Below, one piece after another: positions 57,518 through 64,000 of a DNA stretch of 64,000 nucleotides (position 1 is the stretch's first letter; each line of letters starts with the position of its first letter). The notes below the pieces were generated by a model. The model ran no database searches. It was not told the DNA's origin and saw nothing but the letters and a program-made list of their open reading frames with translations. The DNA comes from Salinisphaera sp963835375 (GTDB taxonomy: Bacteria > Pseudomonadota > Gammaproteobacteria > Nevskiales > Salinisphaeraceae). A program made the position numbers and the translations under genes. The stretch spans positions 434,001-498,000 of the forward strand of contig CAWIGB010000012.1 of assembly GCA_963835375.1 (NCBI GenBank). The letters run 5' to 3'.

Positions 57518-58977
57518 GCGCCGTCTCCGAGTGCCGAGCCCACGAAACCGATGATCGGGTGAGCGGCAAAGAACAGAACGATGCAGCCGGCGGCGGTCAG
57601 ACACAGGGGGATCACACAGGCGGCCGGCGCTTCGGCGATGGTTTCCGGCACATCCTCGCCGCGCAGGAAGAATGCCCGCGCGGGGATGTCCAGCAGATAC
57701 ACGATGTTCAACAGCGATGACAGCGCCAGTACGCCGAGCAATGCATATTCCTCGATACCGGCCGAGCCGCTCATCAGAAACCACTTGCTCCATGCGCCGC
57801 CCATCGGCGGCAGGCCGATCAGCGAGAGCGCGGCAATGGTGAAGGCCGTGAACGTCAGCGGCATGGCACGCCCCATACCGTTGAGCTGGCTCACATACTT
57901 GCGGTGCGCCGCGGTGTAGATCGCGCCGGCACAGAAGAACAGCGTGATCTTGCCGAAGGCATGCGTGATGATATGCAGCGAGCCGCTGACCGCGCCGAGC
58001 TTGGTGGCCAGCGCACTGCCCAGCACGATGTACGACAGCTGGCCGATGGTGGAATAGGCCAGTCGTTTCTTGAGGTTGTCGCAGTAGATCGCGATGACCG
58101 AGGCAAGGATGATCGTGATCGAGGCCAGCCACAGGAATGGCTCGGTCGCACTGGTCTTGAACGCATAGTCCAGGCCGAAGATATAGACCGTGATCTTGAG
58201 CACCGTGAACACGCCGGCCTTGACCACGGCCACCGCATGCAGCAGTGCCGAAACCGGTGTCGGCGCCACCATCGCCGAGGGCAGCCAGCGATGTACCGGC
58301 ATGACTGCGGCCTTGCCGATGCCGAACACGAACAGGGCATACAGCGCCATCGCGCCGGTCGGACTGAGACCGGTGCCGGCAAGAATGCCGCCGTGGCGGA
58401 AATCCAGCGTGCCGGCCAGCAGATAAGTGATCACGATGGCGGGCAGGAACAGGCCGATCGACGTGGTCAACAGGATGCCCAGATAGATCCGCCCGCCAAC
58501 GCGCGATTCGGCGTCGCCGTGGTGGGTGACCAGCGGGTAGGTCACCAGCGTCATCATCTCGTAGAAGAAAAATAACGTCAGCAGGTTGCCGGCGAAGGCG
58601 ATGCCGATCGCTGCCGAGATCGCGAGCGCGAAACAGACGAAGAACCGTGTCTGATGCGGTTCCCGGTTGCCGCGCATGTAGCCGGCGGCATAGAACGTGG
58701 TCAGCGGCCATAGCGTGGCGGCAACCAGCGCGAAGATCAGACCGAGCGGTTCCAGCGTGAACGTGAAATCCAGGCCCGGCAGGATCGAGAACAGCGTGAC
58801 GCTCGGCCGCTCGCCGGCCCCGATCGGGCCGATCAGACTGATCGCACCGATGAGCAGCACCACGCCGGTGGCGACACTCACACCTTCGCGCAGATTCGGC
58901 CAGCGTCCGGCGGCGGCCACCGCCAGCGCCATGAACGCCGGCCAGAGTACGAGCGCGATCAGCCAGATTCCGCTCAT
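57514..58977 (-). CDS. mnhD: Mrp-type antiporter D-like subunit, copy 2
   Basis: A 487-residue member of the proton-translocating NuoM/MrpD family with about 14 membrane segments. Key stretches are LLTLFFFYEMMTLVTYPLV (Glu), ALFVFGIGKAAVMPVHRWLP (Lys) and SLHIITHAFGKITLFF (His, Lys). ATGA overlaps join it to both neighbours. The gene is intact. Confidence 0.88.
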   Translation of the reverse strand: MSGIWLIALVLWPAFMALAVAAAGRWPNLREGVSVATGVVLLIGAISLIGPIGAGERPSVTLFSILPGLDFTFTLEPLGLIFALVAATLWPLTTFYAAGYMRGNREPHQTRFFVCFALAISAAIGIAFAGNLLTLFFFYEMMTLVTYPLVTHHGDAESRVGGRIYLGILLTTSIGLFLPAIVITYLLAGTLDFRHGGILAGTGLSPTGAMALYALFVFGIGKAAVMPVHRWLPSAMVAPTPVSALLHAVAVVKAGVFTVLKITVYIFGLDYAFKTSATEPFLWLASITIILASVIAIYCDNLKKRLAYSTIGQLSYIVLGSALATKLGAVSGSLHIITHAFGKITLFFCAGAIYTAAHRKYVSQLNGMGRAMPLTFTAFTIAALSLIGLPPMGGAWSKWFLMSGSAGIEEYALLGVLALSSLLNIVYLLDIPARAFFLRGEDVPETIAEAPAACVIPLCLTAAGCIVLFFAAHPIIGFVGSALGDGA

Positions 58978-60471
58978 GCGCCACCTCCGAGCAATGCGCT
59001 GGCTGCGCGACGTGTTGCATCGAGTTCCGGCGTGGCATGCAGCCCGATCGCGATGTTGAGCGCGATCAGCCCCCAGGTCGCGATCTGCATGCCGAGCGGT
59101 GCCTCACCGCGCTCGAGCGGCGGCGCTCGATCATCGCGCGGCCGGAAGTACAGGGCTTCGACCACCTTGCCGACATAGATCACGGCCAGCAGCGAAGCCA
59201 CCAGTACCAGTACGACGATCAGGTAATCGCCCGCGGCGACGAGGGCCGACAGCAGCGCCCACTTGCTGATGAAACCGGCGGTGGCCGGCACGCCGATCAG
59301 GCTCAGACCGCCGAGCAACAAAGGCGGCCGAGGTCAATGGCATCGCCCGGCCCAGTCCGGCCAGATCGTTGATCGAGGTCGCCCGCGTGCGCCAGGCCAT
59401 CGCACCCACGGCCATGAACAGCGCGCCCTTGATCAAACCGTGGTTGACGATATGCACCAGTGACGCCGACAGCCCGGCCGCGCTGGCCAGTGCGAACCCG
59501 GTCACGATGTAACCCATCTGCGCGATGCTCGACCAGGCCAGCAGGCGTTTGACGTCGGTCTGGAAGATGGCGGCGATCGAGGCCGCGATCATGGCGATCG
59601 CGGACAGGCCGAGCAGCACTTGATTCAGCGGCAGCTGTCCGAACGCATAACCGGCGCCGAACACGGTGAACACGAACCGGATCAGCGCATAGACCGCCAC
59701 CTTGGTGCTGGTGGACGCGATGAAGGCCGTCACCGAGGACGGCGCATAGGCATAGGCGTTCGGCAGCCAGATATGCGCCGGAAACAGCGCGGCTTTCAGA
59801 CTGAGGCCGACCACGATGAAGGCGAGTGCGGCCTGCGCGGTGCGGGTGTCGTAAACGGCCGGCAGCCGCTGGGCGAGATCAGCCATGTTCAGGGTGCCGG
59901 TCATCATGTAGGCGAGCCCCACGCCGATCAGCAGGAAGGTGCCGCCCACGGTGCCCATGATGAGATATTGAAATGCCGACAGCAGCGCACGCCGCCGGGC
60001 CCCCATCGCGATCAGGGCGTAGGACGACAACGACGAAATCTCGAGAAAGACGAACAGGTTGAAGGCGTCGCCGGTGACCGTGATGCCGATCAGCCCGGCC
60101 AGACAGGCCAGCATCAACGCATAGACGAGATACAGTCGTTCGCGCTCGATCTCGCGGGCCAGGCTCGTACGCGCATAGACCGCGCCGGCGGCGGCCATGC
60201 CCGATACGAGCAGCAGCACCACGACGTTGAAGGAATCGATCACCAACTCGATTCCGAACGGCGGCGCCCAGCCGCCGATGGCGTAGTCGAGCGGGCCGCT
60301 GTTGTTCACCCGCGCGAACAAGGCGCACGACATCAGGAACACCGCCCAGGTCACGACCAGATAGAGCGTCCATGCGGCGGCGGGGCGATGGGCGAGCACG
60401 ACCACAGGCACGGCGAGCAAAGGCACGATCACCACGAGGATCGGTAACTGCGAAAGCATGTGTTCGATCAT
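58974..60471 (-). CDS. mnhD: Mrp-type antiporter D-like subunit, copy 1 (one frameshift)
   Basis: The third member of the same family, about 498 residues. It carries DAFNLFVFLEISSLSSYALI (Glu), LSLKAALFPAHIWLPNAYA (Lys) and SLVHIVNHGLIKGALFM. One base change near 59325 separates PLTSAAFV from LLLGGLSLIGVPATAGFISK. It overlaps mnhC by 4 bp upstream. The closest match by features is canonical MrpD. Confidence 0.9.
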
Positions 60472-60965
60472 CGCGGGCGGCGTTCCTCGGGCTCGTCACC
60501 GTCGTCGCCGCCGGCCGGGGCATGTCGCTCGGCGGCCTTCGCGGCACGCGAACGCGCGGCCTCTTCAGCCTGTTCGGCGTCCTGGGTCGCGAAATCGGCC
60601 GCCAGCACATCGTCCTCCTCGATCGAGCCGTAGGCCTCGTGAATACGCACGATCAGGGCCAGCCCAAGCGCGGTGGTCGATACGCCGACCACGATCGCCG
60701 TGAGGATGAGCACCTGCGGCAGCGGGTGGGCATAGACCGCGTGTTCGCCCTGCGGCCCCTCCATGAGGATGGGCGCCGTGGCCCCGTGGATCTTGCCCAT
60801 GCTGATGTACAGGATGAACACCGAGGTCTGGAAGACATTGAGCCCGATCAGTTTCTTGACCAGGTTTTCGTGCGCGATGACGGTATAGAAGCCGATCATC
60901 ATCAAGGCGATGACGACCCAGTAATTGAACAGCCCCGGGACGGTCTCGGTGAGAAACACACTCAT
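60468..60965 (-). CDS. mnhC: Mrp antiporter subunit C (NuoK-like)
   Basis: A 165-residue protein with three membrane segments (NYWVVIALMMIGFYTVIAH first). The NuoK-like LIGLNVFQTSVFILYISMG and PQVLILTAIVVGVSTTALGL stretches include the conserved Glu and channel positions. The last 45 residues form an unusually long charged tail rich in Ala, Glu and Asp, ending EPEERRPR. It overlaps neighbours by 4 bp on both sides. Confidence 0.88.
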   Translation of the reverse strand: MSVFLTETVPGLFNYWVVIALMMIGFYTVIAHENLVKKLIGLNVFQTSVFILYISMGKIHGATAPILMEGPQGEHAVYAHPLPQVLILTAIVVGVSTTALGLALIVRIHEAYGSIEEDDVLAADFATQDAEQAEEAARSRAAKAAERHAPAGGDDGDEPEERRPR

Positions 60966-61396
60966 TCGCCGGGTTCCTGTACGCGCCCGCGGCCGGCGAA
61001 CACGTAGAAGATCGCGATCATGATCGAGGCAACGGTCAGCCCGACACCGAACTCCACGATGAGCAAGCCGTAGTGCTGGCCGTGCACGGGGTCGTGAGCG
61101 AGTCTGTCATAGTCGAGGAAGTTGCCGCCGGCAAGCATGGTGGCCACGCCGGTGCCGCCGTAGATCAGCACGCCCAGCGAGGCGCAGATGCGCAGCGCGG
61201 TCGGCGGAATGGCGGCGCGTGCCGCTTCCACGCCGAAGATCAGACCATAGAGAATGATGGCGCTGGCGAGGATCACGCCGGCCTGGAACCCGCCGCCGGG
61301 ACTGTAGTCGCCGTGAAACTGGACGTAGAGGGCGAAAATCAGGATCGGCGGAATGATGATCTGCGCGACCACGCGCAACACGGTGTGCTCGCGCAT
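60962..61396 (-). CDS. mnhB: Mrp antiporter subunit B
   Basis: A 144-residue MnhB-family membrane protein. The signature FHGDYSPGGGFQAGVILASA is strongly conserved in MrpB and MbhF-type subunits. It has four membrane segments. There are two bases between its start and the upstream stop, and a 4-bp overlap with mnhC downstream. Confidence 0.9.
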   Translation of the reverse strand: MREHTVLRVVAQIIIPPILIFALYVQFHGDYSPGGGFQAGVILASAIILYGLIFGVEAARAAIPPTALRICASLGVLIYGGTGVATMLAGGNFLDYDRLAHDPVHGQHYGLLIVEFGVGLTVASIMIAIFYVFAGRGRVQEPGE

Positions 61397-61398
61397 GA

Positions 61399-61956
61399 CT
61401 ACTCCTTGTCCGACCGTCGGGAGCGCCGGCTGCGTCCGAGCAGCAGCAACACGCCGAGGCCGGCCGTGAACACCACTGCCGTCTCGCCCAGCGTGTCGTA
61501 ACCGCGGTAGCTGCCGAGTACGGCGGTGACCGTATTCGGCACGTCGATCTCGTGTTGCTCGGCCACCAGATACTTATGCCGCAGCGGATGAGTCTGCACC
61601 GGCGTGTCCGGCGCGCCGAAATGGGGCATGTCGAGGCTGGCATAGACCAGCATCGCGCCGGTGGCGACGGTCACCACCAGACCGATGATCTGGCGCGACG
61701 CCTTGACCGGTTTCTCGCGCGCCCGGGTCAGGCCGAAGGTGGCCAGAAACAGCACCGTGGTGACGCCGGCGCCCACGGCGGCCTCGGTGAGTGCCACATC
61801 CGGCGCGTCGAGCAGCGTGAACAGGCTGGCCGACAGCAGGCTGTAGAGCCCGGTCAGCATGGCGACCGGGAACAGATGGCGCATGCCGGCCAGCGCCAGG
61901 GCCACCGCGACCAGAAAGACCAGCAGTCCGAAGTTGAGCAGGATCTCGGCGGTCAT
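61399..61956 (-). CDS. MrpA C-terminal-like subunit (DUF4040 plus MbhE-like)
   Basis: A 185-residue membrane protein that corresponds to the C-terminal part of full-length MrpA, encoded here as a separate gene. The DUF4040 stretch is SASLFTLLDAPDVALTEAAV. The second part, NTVTAVLGSYRGYDTLGETA, matches the MbhE-like conserved region. There is no full-length MrpA in the operon, so its L-type part is supplied by one of the D-like subunits. It overlaps mnhG by 4 bp. Confidence 0.85.
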   Translation of the reverse strand: MTAEILLNFGLLVFLVAVALALAGMRHLFPVAMLTGLYSLLSASLFTLLDAPDVALTEAAVGAGVTTVLFLATFGLTRAREKPVKASRQIIGLVVTVATGAMLVYASLDMPHFGAPDTPVQTHPLRHKYLVAEQHEIDVPNTVTAVLGSYRGYDTLGETAVVFTAGLGVLLLLGRSRRSRRSDKE

Positions 61957-62309
61957 CGGCGGTCCTTCTTCTCGGATTCGGGCCGGACGCCGTCCTGGCG
62001 CGCCGCTCGGGCCAGCGCATGAGTTGCGGTCGGGCTCGTGATCAGCAGAAAGATCACGATCAGCACCAGCTTGGCCATGGTCAGTCCGATTCCGGCCTGG
62101 ACCATCAGACCGATCAGGATCAACAACATGCCGCCGGTGTCGGCCACCGACGCGGCATGGATACGGGTGAACAGATCCGGCATGCGCAACATGCCGTAGC
62201 CGCTGATCACACAGGCCAGGGCGCCGGCCATAATCAGCGGCCAGCTGGCGATATCGGCGATCAGGCCCCCATGAAGGGTCTCCGTCAGGCGGTCGAGCGG
62301 TTCACACAT
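61953..62309 (-). CDS. mnhG: Mrp antiporter subunit G
   Basis: A 118-residue MnhG-family membrane protein with three membrane segments. The signature YGMLRMPDLFTRIHAASVAD is typical. ATG 62309 is preferred to ATG 62327 because it gives an 8-bp overlap with the mnhF stop, in keeping with the tight spacing of the operon. Confidence 0.88.
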   Translation of the reverse strand: MCEPLDRLTETLHGGLIADIASWPLIMAGALACVISGYGMLRMPDLFTRIHAASVADTGGMLLILIGLMVQAGIGLTMAKLVLIVIFLLITSPTATHALARAARQDGVRPESEKKDRR

Positions 62310-62588
62310 CGGAATCGTCCGTGGCATCGCTGGCCCAGCCCAGATCGCCGTACTGCATGAACTTAAGCACGGCCACGGTGCCGATGAAGTTGATCAATGC
62401 GTAGGTGAGCGCCAGGTCGAGGAATTCGGGCGCCCGGTGAAAAAGCCAAGAATCGCGATCAGCAGTACGGTCTTGGTGCCGAACAGATTGATCGCCAGGA
62501 TGCGGTCGTAGACCGTCGGCCCGGCGAGTACGCGTACGAATACCAGCAACATGGTCATCGCCACGCCGACGAGTCCGGCAATGAACAT
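62302..62588 (-). CDS. mnhF: Mrp antiporter subunit F (one frameshift)
   Basis: A small MnhF-family membrane protein of about 95 residues. The signature LAGPTVYDRILAINLFGTKT is clear, then after one base change near 62438 APEFLDLALTYALINFIGTV continues to a stop at 62302. The start at 62588 lies one base after the mnhE stop. Confidence 0.88.
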
Positions 62589-62589
62589 G

Positions 62590-63070
62590 TCAGCCTGCCT
62601 TGCCTTCCAGCCACGCGACGCGGGTGGCGATGGTGCCGGCCTCAATATCCGCCGCGCCTTCGCGGGTCAGGGCATGCACGATGGCTTCGTCGTCTTCCAG
62701 CCCCACGGTGACGGTGCCCGGCGTCAGGGTGATGGAATTGGCCAGGATCGCCTGGCCGAGCGGGTCGTGGGTGCGCGTGTCGATGACCACGGTCCGCGGT
62801 GAGATCGCGCTGCGACCGCGCAGCAGCCGCAGTCGCGACATCGAGATTGGAGCGCGCGATCTGGACACCGAGCCAGGCGACATAGCCGGGCAGCCGCGGA
62901 AACAGCTGGATCGGCACCGATTCGGCGTTCACGAGCCCGAGCCGGCGACAGAGCGCGACGGTGAACAGGCAGGAAGCAGCCCCGAGGGCCAGAGTAAGCG
63001 GCGCATAGTGTCCGGAAAGCAGCAGCCAGAGCACGACGAGACCGGCAACCAGCCCGAGCAGATGACGCAC
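62590..63070 (-). CDS. mnhE: Mrp antiporter subunit E (one frameshift)
   Basis: A MnhE-family subunit of about 160 residues. The N-terminal membrane part starts RHLLGLVAGLVVLWLLLSGH, and GYVAWLGVQIARSNLDVA precedes a base change near 62843. The C-terminal cytosolic part reads ILANSITLTPGTVTVGLEDD, the family signature. The start is GTG 63070. It is the first gene of the antiporter operon; 56 bases separate it from the VTT gene upstream. Confidence 0.88.
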
Positions 63071-63126
63071 GGTTAACCCTCGATAGCGATAACGATACAC
63101 GACGTTACAAAAGCCCGTGCAGGCGG

Positions 63127-63864
63127 TCAATCCGTGTTCTGTGCAGCCCTCGCGGCGAGCGCCTTGCGCCGGCGATAAGCGACGAAGGCAATGATCGCGC
63201 TGACCACCACGAGCCCGGCCGAGATTATCAGCTGGGTGCTGTCGATGAGCTGTTCGGGCGAGAAGCTGTTGCGCTTAAGCAACTTGGGCAGGTTCACGGT
63301 GGCTCCGAACGAGACGAAGGTAACCATCGGTGGCAGCATGCCGAGGACGCTGCCGGCGGTGTAGGACGGCCAGGGCACGCGTAGCAGTCCGCAGGCGTAA
63401 TTGACCAGGTCGAACGGCAGGAACGATGCACGCAGCACGAGCACCGTCGGGAACGCCTGTTCGACCAGCAGTCGCCGGAACGCTGCGATACGCGGGTTAC
63501 GATCCGAATGACCGTCGCCGTCCACATCCGTACGGAAGAAGCGTGCCAAGAGGTAGGCCGTCTGCGCCGAAGCGTTTTCGCCGAGCAGGCCGAAGATCAG
63601 CCCGGGAATGAAGCCGAACAGACTTCCGCCGGCAATAGTCAGCCACATGGCGGGAAAGAATGTCAGCGGGCGCAGCGCATAGATGATGATGTACACTACC
63701 GGCGCGATCGGATTGTTCACGACGTAGTCATACACCAGGCGCATGATCTCGCGCACGGTCAGGCCCTGTTGCCAGACCCAGACCACGAGGCCGATCAGCA
63801 CGACCACCCAGATCAGGCCGATGATCAGGCGGAGATGGCGGCGGCGGGTACGGGATGCACTCAT
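63127..63864 (-). CDS. VTT/SNARE-associated-domain membrane protein (TVP38/TMEM64 family)
   Basis: A 245-residue membrane protein of the TVP38/TMEM64 group (DedA superfamily). The VTT-domain features are FPAMWLTIAGGSLFGFIPGL, then LVLRASFLPFDLVNYACGLL and GMLPPMVTFVSFGA. It has about six membrane segments. The role is not defined; members affect membrane lipid and proton balance. It overlaps the upstream methyltransferase gene by 4 bp (ATGA) and may be read through into the antiporter operon. The gene is intact. Confidence 0.85.
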   Translation of the reverse strand: MSASRTRRRHLRLIIGLIWVVVLIGLVVWVWQQGLTVREIMRLVYDYVVNNPIAPVVYIIIYALRPLTFFPAMWLTIAGGSLFGFIPGLIFGLLGENASAQTAYLLARFFRTDVDGDGHSDRNPRIAAFRRLLVEQAFPTVLVLRASFLPFDLVNYACGLLRVPWPSYTAGSVLGMLPPMVTFVSFGATVNLPKLLKRNSFSPEQLIDSTQLIISAGLVVVSAIIAFVAYRRRKALAARAAQNTD

Positions 63865-64000
63865 GGCTTGTCGGCACTGGCGGTGATCAGTCGAAAATAC
63901 GGCGGCTGACGTTCTCGGCTTCTCGCGGCGCAGTCGCGTACCGTCAGTCCTGCCTGTTCGAGCCAGCCACTGATCTGTGCCGGCGTGAAGCCGAGGTTGA
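63861..64000 (-). CDS. Methyltransferase C-terminus, cut by window edge
   Basis: The last 45 residues of a protein read LNLGFTPAQISGWLEQAGLT and end PPYFRLITASADKP. This resembles the C-terminus of class I SAM-dependent methyltransferases that often follow an ArsR-type domain. Only this tail is visible, so the assignment is tentative. The stop TGA overlaps the VTT start. Confidence 0.5.
   Translation of the reverse strand, partial: NLGFTPAQISGWLEQAGLTVRDCAARSRERQPPYFRLITASADKP

Overview
The window is chromosomal DNA of a GC-rich gammaproteobacterium. Two housekeeping blocks keep gene orders familiar from Pseudomonas and relatives: miaB-phoH-ybeY-corC-lnt-leuS-lptE, and tig-clpP-clpX-lon-hupB-ppiD-fabI-mltD-gloB-methyltransferase-rnhA-dnaQ. 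Betaine-type transporters, a ten-gene Mrp-type cation/proton antiporter operon, a benzoate permease and a 2-hydroxycarboxylate transporter suggest a salt-tolerant organism living on organic acids. A Salinisphaera-like lineage is possible, but that is inference only.

Layout. 0-5.7 kb: end of a sensor kinase, a sulfide-detoxification pair (persulfide dioxygenase-like plus DUF442) with an FNR-type box, and an ECF sigma/anti-sigma pair sharing a divergent promoter region with an acyltransferase. 5.7-15.9 kb: miaB to lptE, a nitroreductase, rplM-rpsI and tRNA-Gln. 16-20.9 kb: an insertion-sequence cluster with an IS4-family element, an IS5-family element and an IS1595-family element nested in an older IS4-like transposase. 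The first three have both ends and target duplications readable. 20.9-29.4 kb: a secreted GH3 glycosidase, an XRE-cupin regulator facing benE across a 20-bp palindrome, and a 2HCT transporter facing a CitA/CitB-like two-component system. 29.5-39.3 kb: a betaine-type ABC transporter, a LysR regulator, an M24 peptidase-family protein, a 2OG-Fe(II) oxygenase, a ProX-like binding protein and an AldA-like dehydrogenase, possibly an osmolyte-utilisation locus. 39.4-55.5 kb: tRNAs and the protease, fatty-acid and replication housekeeping block. 55.5-63.1 kb: the Mrp-type operon on the minus strand, then a VTT-domain membrane protein and the end of a methyltransferase.

A feature of the whole window is frequent single-base insertions and deletions, often in short G, C or A runs, that break genes which must work (leuS, lon, clpX, tig, hupB, fabI, dnaQ). 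They cluster in 11-14 kb and 29-50 kb and are rare in 0-11 kb and 55-64 kb. I treat them as sequence or assembly errors rather than gene decay, and give gene spans across the breaks. Coordinates and reading frames in those genes are therefore approximate, and apparent fusions (kinase-regulator, RnhA-DnaQ) should be read with this in mind.
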